The notes under the pieces are model-generated. The model was not told the DNA's origin. It did no database searches and was given only the letters and a program-made list of their open reading frames with translations. DNA of 64,000 bases from Diabrotica undecimpunctata (lineage: Eukaryota; Arthropoda; Insecta; Coleoptera; Chrysomelidae), in contig NC_092807.1 of NCBI RefSeq assembly GCF_040954645.1, positions 79,134,017-79,198,016 of the forward strand. Reading direction: 5' to 3'. Shown here piece by piece: positions 38,253 to 50,880 of this stretch (position 1 is its first letter; each line of letters begins with the position of its first letter). The translations under genes were made by a program, and so were the position numbers.

Positions 38253-39347
38253 TTACAAAAAATGTTCGAATAAGCCTCCATTAGCAGCAGAACAATAACC
38301 CAAACTATTATAAAAGTTTCGTCTAACATTAGTTAATGTTTCTGGACTAATACCTCTCATTGAATCAAAGATATTTTCTCTTAATTCTTGGAGAGAATTA
38401 GGCCTATCGTCTTCAATTCCATATAGTTTGGACTTGATATATCCCCACATAAAAAATCACAAGGTGCAAGATCAGGTGATCTTGCAGGCCAAAAAATATC
38501 TCCGTGACTACTAATCAATCGATTAGGAAAAGTCGCACTGAGATATTCACTGACGATGCGAGAATTATGTGCAGGACAACCTTCGTGTTAAAACCATATG
38601 GAATCGAAAGGTATTGGTAAATTACGAAGGGCTAGGACAATTTGATTTTGCAGAAGTTCCAAGTATTTCCTCTCAGTCAACATACCGTCTATAAAAAATG
38701 GGCCAATGACATGATTCCCTATTATGCCTCCCCAAACATTTACTTTTCGAGGACACTGGGTACGAGCGACATAAATCTGACGAGGATTTTCTCGAAACCA
38801 ATACCGAGCATTCATTGAATTGGGACGGCCATGCAATGAAAACGTACATTCATCGGTGAACAAAACGTTCTCTAAAAAATGTTCATCTTGATATGACATT
38901 TTCATTGCAGTTTGACAAAATTCTAAACGTCTATATTAATCCCCAGTGAATTGTTCGTTGGATTTATGAAGTTTATAGGGACGGTATCCATGTCTTTTCA
39001 AAATTTTACCTACTCTAAATCTTGAAATTCCATATTGTTCTCCGAGACGAGATGTTGATTGGGTAGGATTTTGCTCAATACTTGCACAAATCAAAGTGTT
39101 CCTTAGTTCCAAATCTGGATTTACCTCCTTTCGTCTACGAACTCCTCTTGGAGCGATCACTGATCCATAAGTAAACAAAATTACGGATAATAGACTGAAT
39201 TGTTGATCGTGCTGGAGCCGGCCTATTTGGAAACATATTTACAAATTGTTGTCTAATCATGTTGTCTGATAATCCATTCACATGCCAGACAACAATTTGC
39301 ACTTTTTCCTCGACCGTTAAAACCATTTTTACGAATTGTTTTTTCAA
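38253..39347 (-). pseudogene. mariner-superfamily transposase, broken
   Basis: Cuts and pastes its own element. Minus-strand pieces: 39347-39135 with a helix-turn-helix like N-terminus (VEEKVQIVVWHVNGLSDN); 39178-38936 with RLGEQYGISRFRVGKILKRHGY, a second DNA-binding helix set; 38905-38588 with VLFTDECTFSLHGRPN, carrying the first catalytic Asp; then GCPAHNSR (about 38570) in which the usual Asp before GC is Glu after a stop; then SPDLAPCDF with the third acidic residue (about 38480); and MWGYIKSKLYG to the end 38253. At least one stop and two frame changes. The 36-residue spacing between the last two acidic positions is near, but not equal to, the 34 of classical mariner. Confidence 0.85.
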
Positions 39348-39560
39348 TAAAAAGTTTCTGTTTACATTCTGAAGACTGTAAAACTGGAATTCACAACTGA
39401 AGACTGTAAAACTGGAATTGAATTTAAACTATTTTGTATTTCTATTTTATAACATTGGAATAAGAATAAATTGTAAATAACGAGTTTTTCGAAAACTTGT
39501 TACCTAATATGTATCATATTTTTAATTATTTTTTGATTGAATAAAACAAAAATTTTATCC

Positions 39561-39621
39561 TTGGTGTGAATTGAACCCCAACCTTCTTGTCAATAGACCA
39601 CGTCTCTAACTATTACACCAA
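39561..39621 (-). repeat. tRNA-like sequence 2
   Basis: On the minus strand 61 nt start TTGGTGT and end ACACCAA, which would pair as a perfect seven-base acceptor stem. Between them lie an A-box-like TAGTTAGAGACG and a B-box-like GGGTTCAATTC. Arms are too short for a working tRNA, so it is a pseudogene or SINE remnant. Confidence 0.45.
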
Positions 39622-39948
39622 TTCCACATACAATAATTGTTTTTGGACGGAACATACCTACCTTTAGTTTAGTCAAATATTTCAGTTGAGTTAGTTTTAT
39701 TATTAACTAACTTGAAGATTTATAATTTAAAATCGCTACTAATTAATGTTTTTTACTATAATATATCTTAATTTATTCAATCATTTATTCTAACATCAGA
39801 AATTGTTAAAATAAAATATTTTCGAGGTCATCCGTATAATTATGACTGAAGTCAAATAGCCACGTGTGAAACTAGTTTATCTCGTACTATCTCACAACTT
39901 AATCTATCTTCTATCCTTTCCGCTATTTTGCCGGGTGGTAAGACACTC

Positions 39949-41595
<1,647 letters not shown>

Positions 41596-41612
41596 ACTTC
41601 CCCCCAATTTGG
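41596..41612 (-). promoter_or_regulatory. polypurine tract of gypsy B
   Basis: On the minus strand AATTGGGGGGAAGT lies directly before the TG of the 3' LTR; it primes plus-strand DNA synthesis in LTR elements. Confidence 0.8.
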
Positions 41613-42390
41613 ATTTTGTTCAGTGCTGACTATCAGCACTTACTAAATCTAAATTCTTACCGGTAAACTTAAATATTTTATTAATATTAACATAACAATA
41701 AACTGACTTTTATTAATAAGCATATCTCTTGAATATTTTTTTTTATAATTTACTCTATGACAAATACAGAATTCTCCAAACAAAATCTACAAATCTTTCA
41801 CTAATTATATCAACTTCAGAATCAAATTTCCAAGTACTTTCCCAATTTCTTTACTTCTTTTCCTGTACTATTTATTTCTTGTACTATTTTCGTAGAAATT
41901 CTTATAATTGTTCCCCTATATACTATTTCATATACTATTTCAGTTCTTTCACTTTTCACTTATTTTATTCAATGCCGCATTATTATTTATTCTTTTTATA
42001 TCCGCATATAATATTCATTTCATCATCTCTACATATAACTCTCTATATTTCATATTTCAATATTTCATATAATTCTATTTTTCATCTTATTTCCGCATAT
42101 ACTATTTATCATTATAATATTCCCTATTTCCCAATTTCTACAAAATATCGATTTGTCCATAGTACTTTGCTCATTTATTTATACTTGTAACTCCTATAAA
42201 TCTACTTGAAAATAAATCAACCTTTTTTGTTTATATAAATTCATCATTATTCTGTACATCTGTTCCTAATAAATTATTTAATTATCAAATTTATCTCAAG
42301 ATATGCTTATTTATTAATTATCCTTCTATTTACAAAACTTATATCTTATAATACCAAATTCGTGCCATAATATTGCCTACCCTTGTATGT
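41613..42390 (-). other. gypsy B 3' untranslated region
   Basis: No minus-strand open frame of note, so no envelope. The plus-strand frame at 41729-42190 is low-complexity (Tyr, Phe, Ile, Ser) and is not considered a gene. Confidence 0.6.
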
Positions 42391-44832
42391 TTATTCATAA
42401 TACTTATAAATTCCCTCTATATTAAATATCCCTTTAATTTTATTAGTTTCTGGATGTCTTAGTTCATAACTGTTTACCCCATGTTCAGTACTAATGACAT
42501 AAGGTCCTTCAAATGGCAAAAGTAATTTTCCACACAGATTTTCATCCCTTTTAGGCAGCTCTAGTGACCTGATAAGTACCTTCTCCCCTTTTTCAAAAGT
42601 AACTCTTTTCTTTCTCTTCTTATTGATTCTATTTACATAACGATTAGCATTTCTTATTAAATTTTGGTTCACCTTCTTCATTACTTCTTGAATGTCCCCT
42701 GTATTACTGATTTCCCAGGGTCTTTCTGGATACTTTCCAGACATTAGGAAATATGGGCATTGTTTGGTGATTCCATGTGGTGTCTCATTTAAAAATCTTT
42801 CAACTTGTGGCAAATTTTCCTGCCATAAATAATGTTGTCTAGCACACAAAATTCTTAAGAATTTTACCACCTCTTTGACGTATCTTTCTGCAGGATTAGA
42901 TGCGGGTCTTCTGATACTAATGAAATTTAATTGGATTTTCTTTTCTTCACAAACTCTTTTTAATCTTGGACTTTCAAAATATGTGGCATGATCTAAGATA
43001 ATTGTTTCTGGAGTACCTACTTCCTCTATGTATTTTTCTAGATAGTATTTTACGGTTTTTACATTTGTCCTTTCGCTGGGATATAACTTTACAAATTTTG
43101 TATGTATGTCAATCATTATAAAAATATTTTTGCAACCCTGTTCACTTATGGCTAAATTACTGACAAAATCGATAGCAACTAATTTTAAAGGTCTCTCTGC
43201 AACTATGGATTTTGCTACATTAACATTGTGGAAATTCTTCTCGTTTGCTAACTGACAAATGGTACAACTTTTAGTGATGTTTTTCGCTATTGATATATCT
43301 TTTCTTGTAAAACAATTTTCCCTAAACAACATCCATAATTTTCTGCTCCCTATATGACCATATTCAGCTTGTAGATCTCTCATGATTTCTTCTGCTAATT
43401 CTTTGGTTACGACATAAACTTCTATGGTTTCCAACTTCTTACACCATACTCCATTGATGTTGATTGCTCTCTTCTTTTCTGCTTCTTCCAATCTTCTCTG
43501 ATCTTTCAAGATTCTTTCTAACGAATACAGCCCTTCTTCATTCTTCATTCTGTTGATTCCAATTTGATATTTTCTTCCTTCACTTCTTTGTTGTGCTTCT
43601 CTGCTTAGTACATCTGCTACAATGTTTGACTTGCCTGGAATATGTCTAATTTCGAAGTCATATTCTTGTAACAAAAGGCTCCATCTATGAATTCTGTTGT
43701 TGGCAAACCTGTTTTTAAACAAAGTTGTCAGAGCAGAATGATCCGTTTCCAATACAAAATGTGCTCCTAACAAAAAAAATCTTAATTTGGTAACACAGTA
43801 GATCACACTTGCCATTTCTAGTTCCGTTGCTGAATATCTTTTTTCAAAATCTTTGGTTACCCTAGATACGAAACTTATAGGAATTTCCTTTTCTTCTTGT
43901 TGTTGTAGCAACACTCCAGCTAATCTCTCACATGATGCATCCGTTCTTAGTATAAACTCCTTATCATACTGCGGATGATACACTTGCAAATTAGTTGTAA
44001 AAATTTGTTTTAATTGTAAAAAAGCTGTATTTCTTTCTGGAGTCCATTCCCATTTCTGGTGCTTCTTTAACAGTTCTATTAGTGGCACTTTCATCCTACT
44101 TAGGTCTGGAATTAATCGTTTAAAATAATTCAATATTCCTAAGAAACCTCTGAGTGTTTTGAGATTATGTGGTGTGGCAAATTCTTGAATCGTTTGTATC
44201 CTTTCTGGATCCATACTGACTCCTTGTGTATTGAGCACATATCCTAGATATTTGACTTCTTTTTGGTAAAAAGAGCATTTTTCCAAATTTAATTTTAAAC
44301 CTGCTGTTTCTAACTCCTCCATTAATGTTTTTAGGTGATCCTGATGTGACCACTCATCTTCAGAAAGTACCAAGATGTCGTCTATGTAGTGGAGAATGAA
44401 CCTTTCATAGTTGTTCAGAATGGAATGCAAAGTTCTGACCAGTACTGCACATGAACTCTGGAGTCCAAATGGTACCACACAGAATTGGTACACAATACCA
44501 TCCACCATGAATGCTGTATAACATCTGCTTTCTTTGGCTAATGGAATAAGCCAAAAGCTATGCCGAAGGTCCAACTTTGAAAGGACTTTAGCTTTAGTGA
44601 TTCTTCCAAAAATACCCTCAACATTCATTGGACTCTTATATTGTTTTCTCGTATAGCTGTTGATATTACGAGCATCCAGGCATATCCTGATTTCTCCTGA
44701 TTTTTTTCTTACACATGTGATGGCACTAATATAAGGAGAATTACTTCTTTCTATTATTCCATCCCTCAGCATTTTATCCAGCTCTCGGTTCACCTTATTC
44801 TTTAATTTGTACGGAATGGGATATGTCTTCAT
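42391..44832 (-). CDS. pol: Pol of gypsy B: reverse transcriptase, RNase H, integrase
   Basis: 813 codons, copies the element RNA and inserts the cDNA. RT: CLDARNINS, KLDLRHSFWLIPL (D88), FGLQSS, and catalytic YIDD at 149-152. RNase H: D298 in LRTDAS, E338 in SATELEM, D364 in LETDHS. Integrase: zinc finger CTIC at 523-526; catalytic D555 (AIDFVSNL), D614 (ILDHATYF), E649 (NPAERYVKEV), spacings about 58 and 34. The C-terminal GPY-like segment LPFEGPYVIS precedes the end. All catalytic residues are present. Its ATG overlaps the protease stop (ATGA at 44832-44829); an A AAA AAA heptamer at 44853-44847 is in register for a -1 frameshift from protease into this frame, so the true product is probably longer. 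Confidence 0.95.
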   Translation of the reverse strand: MKTYPIPYKLKNKVNRELDKMLRDGIIERSNSPYISAITCVRKKSGEIRICLDARNINSYTRKQYKSPMNVEGIFGRITKAKVLSKLDLRHSFWLIPLAKESRCYTAFMVDGIVYQFCVVPFGLQSSCAVLVRTLHSILNNYERFILHYIDDILVLSEDEWSHQDHLKTLMEELETAGLKLNLEKCSFYQKEVKYLGYVLNTQGVSMDPERIQTIQEFATPHNLKTLRGFLGILNYFKRLIPDLSRMKVPLIELLKKHQKWEWTPERNTAFLQLKQIFTTNLQVYHPQYDKEFILRTDASCERLAGVLLQQQEEKEIPISFVSRVTKDFEKRYSATELEMASVIYCVTKLRFFLLGAHFVLETDHSALTTLFKNRFANNRIHRWSLLLQEYDFEIRHIPGKSNIVADVLSREAQQRSEGRKYQIGINRMKNEEGLYSLERILKDQRRLEEAEKKRAININGVWCKKLETIEVYVVTKELAEEIMRDLQAEYGHIGSRKLWMLFRENCFTRKDISIAKNITKSCTICQLANEKNFHNVNVAKSIVAERPLKLVAIDFVSNLAISEQGCKNIFIMIDIHTKFVKLYPSERTNVKTVKYYLEKYIEEVGTPETIILDHATYFESPRLKRVCEEKKIQLNFISIRRPASNPAERYVKEVVKFLRILCARQHYLWQENLPQVERFLNETPHGITKQCPYFLMSGKYPERPWEISNTGDIQEVMKKVNQNLIRNANRYVNRINKKRKKRVTFEKGEKVLIRSLELPKRDENLCGKLLLPFEGPYVISTEHGVNSYELRHPETNKIKGIFNIEGIYKYYE

Positions 44833-45497
44833 TTTATAATTCTTGATTTTTTTGTTCCAATTTCCAATTTATGTACATATTGTTTTGCCACACACACCTC
44901 TTGATTGAATAACCTCTGATGTTTCTTTAACAAACTTCTTACCTCCATTTCATGTTCCTTTGGCACTAAAATAATTTTTTCTGAACTGTTTACTTGACAA
45001 ATCTGAAATTCTTCTTTATTCAAAATCTCTTCTTTATTTAATTTACAAAATTTAATAGATTCTTGATCAATTTGTAAAGTTTGATTGACATAGTTAATAA
45101 TCATTTTATGTTTTTCCATTTCATCATTTCCCAATACTATCTCAAAATTTAAGTGATCTACCACTAACATTTGTATTTCATACATTTTATTTCCCAATTT
45201 TACATTACAGATTATACAACTATTAGTATCATATAATTTTTTATTATTCGCCCCTATTAATGATAATTTATTTGTTTTTATCACCATAATATTGTCCTTA
45301 TTTAAATTATTTACAATGTTTTTGTTGATTAGAGTTACTTCTGAACCTGTATCTAATAATAACTTGTATACTGAATCTTGTATGTACCCTTCAATAAATT
45401 TTAAAGTATTAGTGTTATTATTTTTATTTAATTCCCCAGTATCTCTAATAAACTCCCTTGGATGTTCATACTTTGATAAGTCGACAATATTATGCAC
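44829..45497 (-). CDS. protease ORF of gypsy B
   Basis: About 222 codons, with catalytic LLLDTGSEVTL and the second conserved block VLGNDEMEKHK. It processes the Gag and Pol precursors. The first codon of the frame given is GTG, and upstream codons remain open to about 45540 inside gag, so it is more likely made by frameshifting from gag. The frame is +1 relative to gag and -1 relative to pol. The same +1 relation is suggested in gypsy A. The C-terminal half (about residues 120-222) leads to the RT. Confidence 0.85.
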   Translation of the reverse strand: MHNIVDLSKYEHPREFIRDTGELNKNNNTNTLKFIEGYIQDSVYKLLLDTGSEVTLINKNIVNNLNKDNIMVIKTNKLSLIGANNKKLYDTNSCIICNVKLGNKMYEIQMLVVDHLNFEIVLGNDEMEKHKMIINYVNQTLQIDQESIKFCKLNKEEILNKEEFQICQVNSSEKIILVPKEHEMEVRSLLKKHQRLFNQEVCVAKQYVHKLEIGTKKSRIIK

Positions 45498-47364
45498 ATA
45501 GGAGCGGTCTAAACAAAATTTCTGCCTTCTGCATCAACACTTGCTTCCCCCTATTCTCCTCTGTTCTAACTACATTCACCTGTCTTCTCTCCTCATTTTC
45601 CCCCCTATTATATCTTGGATTCCCTTCTCTGTAAACTTCCCTATTTCTCGTCTCCTGTGGATAATTTCCCTGGTTCTGTCTCCAATTATTGCCTCTGTCA
45701 TTTCCTTGTCTCCAGTTATTCCCTCTATCATTGTTTGGATTCTCTTGTCTACGTTTCCAGTTATATCTTCCGATATCTCTCCTGACATTGTTCATATTCT
45801 CTCCCCTATTTGTAAAATCCCTGCTTCTATTTTGTCTCTCAAATTCTCTTTCCCTATAATTATTCCCTCGATTCACATATCCCTGTCTAGTTGCTGTGTT
45901 ATTCCTATATGTCCCTTGCTCTTGTTCATTTCGATTCTGCGTCCCTACACTCCTCTCAATCCTCTGAAGATATCCTGTCAGACTTTCCATCGTCTTTATA
46001 TTGTGGAGAGCTATTGTTTCTGCCATGTTATGGTTATATTGCCTGGCGATGTATAGGACAATCTCCTCTTCTCGCATAGCCGGTTCTAAGTATTGTGCTG
46101 TCTGGAATAACTGCATTGCGTACAGATGGTAGTTGGTACTTTTTTCATAATTGAATTTCCCAAAATACAACCGCTCCCTGAAACTAGCCTGTTGGTTTTC
46201 TCCCCAAAAATAGTTAATAAACTTGGCCTCAAATTCCTGCACATTATTTATGGAATTTTCAATATTGCAAAACCATAATAATGGCATGCCCACTAACATA
46301 TTTCGAATATTTAATTTCATTTCTATCGGATCCCTTACATTCTTTACCTTATTTTTGATGATATCTACAAATATTCTAGGATGTAAGTGATTCAGGTTTC
46401 CGTCAAACTTAATTCCCCCATCATTATAACTTGGCATCACAGTACTCACTCCCCTTGTTTGTCCTAGATTTGATTCCAAACGCTCAATCTCCTCACTTGC
46501 ATTTTTAAATTTCTCTCTCAATTCCTCAACTTGTCCCTGTAATACTCTATCTCCCTTTTCCGCCTGATTTGCATACCTACCCATTTCCAGTTCCAAATTC
46601 TGCAATCCCATCTTTATATTGTATTTGATAATGGTAAGTTTTTCCTCATGATCCTGAGTTTGCCTTTTAACACTTTTTACCTCCCTGACAATCTCTTTAT
46701 TCTGCTTATTGACTTCTTTGTTTATTTCCCTTGGTAAATTCTCTTGAATGGATGTTCCCAACTCTACAAATCTGCTTCCAATTTCCTGTCCTATTTCCGC
46801 TCTAATTATGGCCTTTTCTCTGGATATCTCCTCCTGTACATTCCTCTTAAAATTCTCACTTTCTCCTCTGACCTGTTCTACTTTCTCTTCTAAACCTTGG
46901 GTAATGTGTAGCATCTCTTCCCTGACTATCTTCACTTCTTCTTTGATTTCTTCCCTCATTTTAATTAACTCTCCCCTAAGTTCTCCTTTAATATTATTTT
47001 CCATTTTGTTCATATCCCCCCTAATATTGGTAATATTACTATCCATTTTGTGCATATCCCCCCTAATATTATGATCTCCTTCCCTGCGTCTCTCCTCCTG
47101 CACTTTACTTTCATCCTCACTTTCATCACGTCTATCTCCCACTGTCTCATCCAACTCCTCTCTCAAACTATCTGTTAGACTTCCCTCTCTATCACCTTGT
47201 CCTGCTTCTTGTATGCCTTGCTCTAAATATACTACAACTTCTCCTGATCCTCCTCTGCTTTGTTCATCTACCTGTATATTCTGTTCCTGTTCTAAGACCT
47301 GTTCTCCTTTACTCTCTTTCGGTACGACTTCTTTTCCATTTCTTAAAGTCATTCGGTCTGCCAT
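45490..47364 (-). CDS. gag: Gag of gypsy B
   Basis: 624 aa from ATG 47364. Residues about 60-300 are highly charged heptad-type coiled coil (MHKMDSNITNIRGDMNKME and many E/K/R repeats). Residues about 310-480 are a capsid-like domain shared with gypsy A (LHPRIFVDIIK, WFCNIENS, FWGENQQASFRERLYFGK, YLEPAMREEE). The tail is Arg/Asn/Gly-rich (NNWRQGNDRGNNWRQ repeats) with no CCHC knuckle. It shares its last bases with the protease frame. Intact. Confidence 0.92.
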   Translation of the reverse strand: MADRMTLRNGKEVVPKESKGEQVLEQEQNIQVDEQSRGGSGEVVVYLEQGIQEAGQGDREGSLTDSLREELDETVGDRRDESEDESKVQEERRREGDHNIRGDMHKMDSNITNIRGDMNKMENNIKGELRGELIKMREEIKEEVKIVREEMLHITQGLEEKVEQVRGESENFKRNVQEEISREKAIIRAEIGQEIGSRFVELGTSIQENLPREINKEVNKQNKEIVREVKSVKRQTQDHEEKLTIIKYNIKMGLQNLELEMGRYANQAEKGDRVLQGQVEELREKFKNASEEIERLESNLGQTRGVSTVMPSYNDGGIKFDGNLNHLHPRIFVDIIKNKVKNVRDPIEMKLNIRNMLVGMPLLWFCNIENSINNVQEFEAKFINYFWGENQQASFRERLYFGKFNYEKSTNYHLYAMQLFQTAQYLEPAMREEEIVLYIARQYNHNMAETIALHNIKTMESLTGYLQRIERSVGTQNRNEQEQGTYRNNTATRQGYVNRGNNYREREFERQNRSRDFTNRGENMNNVRRDIGRYNWKRRQENPNNDRGNNWRQGNDRGNNWRQNQGNYPQETRNREVYREGNPRYNRGENEERRQVNVVRTEENRGKQVLMQKAEILFRPLLCA

Positions 47365-47512
47365 TTTATCCTAATATCTATTTATTCTCAAATTTAACTT
47401 TAACTGCCCCAGAATATCTGCAACACTAATCACACCAATTTATTTTTACTCTAATCTGTGTAATATTAATAAATCTGCTTAAAAACACCCTTATTTCTGT
47501 TTTCCGAGAGGC

Positions 47513-47530
47513 CCCACGTTGGGCCCCAAT
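47513..47530 (-). promoter_or_regulatory. primer binding site of gypsy B
   Basis: Minus strand TGGGGCCCAACGTGGGGC after the 5' LTR. It matches a tRNA-Lys(1,2)-type site with one difference (G for C at the fourth base). Confidence 0.85.
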
Positions 47531-49048
47531 TGAAAAAGTTGTATTTTATTAATTTTATTTTTATTTATAATAAATGTTGTAATTTTTAAAATATGTGGTT
47601 CGTTGTTTAATTTAATATATACCTCAGCTAGCTCAATTATGTGTTCTAAGCAATCTGTCACTGTGTGACGTCGACTCTGTAGTCTCCTGGTAGAGTTCAA
47701 AAAGAAATTAAACCAAAATTTACTTTAGACTTTTGATAAATTAACCCAAATGAAGCACGTTATTTATTAATATTGAACAAATTTAATATAAACAATAAAA
47801 TTCGCCTGCAACTTGGGTTGCCTTTAAAAATTTACAAAAATAGGAATCGTATACATCTTAATGTGGTTTAGTGTCGTGACAATAAAAATTTATTACAAAA
47901 TGTGGAGACTCTCTACAAGTACCTAAAAACTAAATAAATATTGCAACTTTATAAAGTGTTTAAATGAACTATAAAGAAAAAGAAAATGAAAACTTTATTC
48001 CGCTGACTTTTAACTTGCATTCAAATATAATCAAAATTTCAAATGATCCCCAAAATTATTATCCAACCTCACTTTAAAACAGTTCTGATTTATTTAAAGA
48101 AAACTAACTACTCGCAAAATAATCAGTGAAACTGGAATATCAATCCTCTCTTCGGAAGTTAAGGTACGTACTATTCTATTTTTAATTTAATGATCATTAA
48201 TATTTTCAATTTTTTAAGGCCTATCGCAATTATGTTAATTTATGAATTTTAATTTTCTCAATTTAAATGACATTTCTGTACTCCAATAATAATTTATAAG
48301 TCAAATTGTTTCTCTTACTCTCTGAAACAAATTCTGGATATCTCTGCTGTGGAAACTGTGGAAAAACTAAAATTCTAATTAGACGAGTTAAAAAACACTC
48401 CCGACCTATTCCACAGTTTCAGGGCTCCTCTTCGTCGAAAAATCCTCGTCGGCCTCCTCAAAAAAATCTATTATCCGTTGCTAACAGCAACCAACGTTCT
48501 TTTTCTTTTCGTCTTCTATTTTTTTTAAACCATAAAACTGTCCTGTTCTGACACATTTGTCAATCCACATTAATTTCTCATAATCACTTTAATCACATCT
48601 AATTTGGGAATTTATAAAAAAAAATGTTCAGATATAAAACTTATTCTATTACAATGCTAATACAATTTATTCTTTTCATCTCCACATCATTGTAATTTCT
48701 TATTTAACAAAACCCCTATTAATTTAGTTCCCACAGACTTGCTTGACAGTTTATTTTCTGACGTTTTTTTAAAATTTCTGTTTAAATATTTTTTAAGAAT
48801 TCTTCTTTTTTTGTTCTTTTTAAGGTTTAGACGATTCACCTATACACTAGTCAACTATACTATTCAGAAATTATTAACACTATACCAGGTAAGTCAAAAT
48901 TAATTTATTTAACAATTTACTAATCTTTTTCTCTCTTTTATTTCAGAGTCGAACCCACATTGTGATGGCTTCATGAAATTCATGAACAACAAACTCATAT
49001 AAAAATCCATTTAAGTTGTATCCTTTTTAACATATTGAAATCATTTCA
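47531..49048 (-). repeat. 5' LTR of gypsy B
   Basis: Partner of 40077-41595; differences are few substitutions and a 2-3 bp length change near 48779. Both LTRs keep the antisense splice-like signals. Confidence 0.94.

Positions 49049-49098
<50 letters not shown>
49049..49098. repeat. (TA)n microsatellite
   Basis: TA with one ATGT, right after gypsy B. Confidence 0.95.
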
Positions 49099-49100
<2 letters not shown>

Positions 49101-49430
49101 TGTGTTTCCTTGACTTACAGGAGAAAAACAAATTACACAAATAAAGGCAATAATAAAATAGCACAATAAATATATCTAAGAAATGTAAGAATCTGTCAGG
49201 CGTATGGTCACGTAGAGTGAGCTATCGCAAGACTATATTCTTAAACAGAAAAATATCACAATAAAATGGCAAAAATCAAAAATAAATGCGTACGTTTCAA
49301 GCGCTAAGTCTGCACTGAGAATTCCACAAGAAATCGTACAAAAATACAAGTCAATAATATCAACAATATCAAATGCACATAAAATATCAATAAAAGCAAT
49401 AAAATAGAATAAGAAGTACAATGCAGATTC
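49099..49430. other. no gene seen
   Basis: AT-rich sequence. The minus-strand frame 49448-49233 is hydrophobic and not supported as a gene. Confidence 0.45.
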
Positions 49431-49697
49431 TAGGTGGATGACTAGCACCGTACCTAGAGTCTTACAATACGAGGGTAATCTCGAACGGGCCGATTACAGA
49501 AAATACAACTTCATTTATATCCGAAATTCCTTTGTTTACAGGGATTATGATGAAGGAAAGTACACTTGCCGTAGAATCGACCAATGGGAAATTTTAAATT
49601 GCTCAAAAGTTGGAATAACCCTTATTCCAACCAATGAACATCCGTGTTTGGAGATGTTTCCCGTACGCTGATTGGTGCGTGAATGTTAGAGCACGAG
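49430..49697 (-). repeat. probable 3' LTR remnant of gypsy D
   Basis: On the minus strand it follows a polypurine tract (AATGGGGGTAGGGGGA, about 49713-49698) and begins TGTTCTCGTG. The segment 49466-49500 (AATACGAGGGTAATCTCGAA) recurs at 54420-54455 on the other side of the gypsy D relic, as expected of paired LTRs. Confidence 0.55.
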
Positions 49698-49790
49698 AAC
49701 ATCCCCCTACCCCCATTTGAAGACTCTAGGTGGTAGAAAGTTTATTTGTTCAATACAATTATAACAAATTAATACAATTTCATGTTTATT

Positions 49791-50880
49791 TTAATTTTGG
49801 TTTGGTTCGTCCCTGGGTGGAGGAGCAGGCCTTATATCGTCCACATGGATGGTCTTGTTAATATCATTGTGAATTTTTAAATAGAATAAATAAAGAATTA
49901 AAATAGAATTTTTAAATACGAGGTGCACCTCGTATGTATGGTTGCCCAGGACCCTCAGGATAGTATGTGGTCCCGTACATGTGGCTCCAAAATTTTCTTT
50001 GAACTCCCCTGGCCTGAACTTCCTGGCTGGTATAGCATTTGGATTGTCCGGGAACAGATTCCGGGCGTACACCGTAGCCTTCTGGACTGCCTGGTCGACT
50101 CTTTCTTGTCGTCTGGCTGCGGTGTTGGCCACTCTCCGTTTCGTCCGGTCTCTTCTTATCGTCGGGGTAGGTATCCTAGTAAGAGCTCGGCAGGTGTTTC
50201 TTTAGTTGCCTCGTTCATTCTAGTCTGCAGGCTAAAGATGATGTCTGGGATGTGTGTGTCCCATCTCGGGTCGTCAGCTGATTTGCATCTGGCCCGGAGT
50301 CCTTTCTTCAGTTCCTGGACACGTCTTTCTACTGGGTTGGCCCTCTGGTGATAAATAGGACCGAACTCGGCTCGGATGTTGTTGCGTCTCAGAAACTTTT
50401 TCCAGACATCAGTGCGAAGTTGGGACACGTTATCTGTGACTATTACACTTTGTTTCCCCCAGCGGCTGTAGATTTCTTTCTGGGGAAACGTTATGATCTT
50501 CCGGCTCTTTGTGGTCTGGACGCATCTGTACTCTACCCAATTGCTTAGGTAGTCCGTGGCTACTAAGATGAATCTGTTTATGGTACCACGGGTTGCTGGG
50601 TAGGGTCCGAGGACGTCGAAGGCAACCCTTTCCCATGGGTTGTTAGGTTCTCTGGCGATGACAGGGGCTGCTGGCTGTCTGGCTGCTGGCTGTCTGGCTG
50701 CTGCCTTGGTTGTGGCACATGTGAGGCAGAATCTGACGTGGTTCCGGACATCTTTTGATATTGTGGGCCAATAGTAGACATTTTTGATGGCCCGGATGGT
50801 CTCATTCTGCTCTGGATGATTTGTTTCTTCAGAGTCGTGGTAGACCGTTATAACTTCTGAGCGGTAGGATTATGGCACGA
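49791..50880 (-). pseudogene. integrase of gypsy D, broken
   Basis: Minus-strand pieces: zinc-finger end with the CX2C FCLTCA (about 50725) in a frame other than the reported open one; a central region 50636-50430; core piece 50428-50156 with YHQRANPVERRVQEL (catalytic Glu) and TPAELLLGY; and a C-terminal piece 50132-49791 with KFRPGEFKENFGATCTGPH. Shifts between pieces. A tandem coding repeat (CAGCCAGACAGCCAG type) is seen near 50670-50700. Confidence 0.78.

Noticed and set aside
41729..42190. 153-codon plus-strand frame rich in Tyr, Phe, Ser
   Set aside because: Low complexity, antisense to gypsy B, no recognisable features; probably chance in a T-rich 3' UTR.
41600..42390. Envelope gene of gypsy B
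   Set aside because: No minus-strand frame of adequate length, signal peptide or membrane segment.
45541..46056. Plus-strand frames inside gypsy B gag
   Set aside because: Shadows of the gag frame with its repetitive codons.
47491..47700. 69-codon sense frame running from the gypsy B LTR into the leader
   Set aside because: Starts with TTG rather than ATG and contains the primer site; could be translated only if an upstream start exists, which I cannot see.
49438..49671. 77-codon plus-strand frame
   Set aside because: Falls in the probable LTR remnant of gypsy D; no coding evidence.
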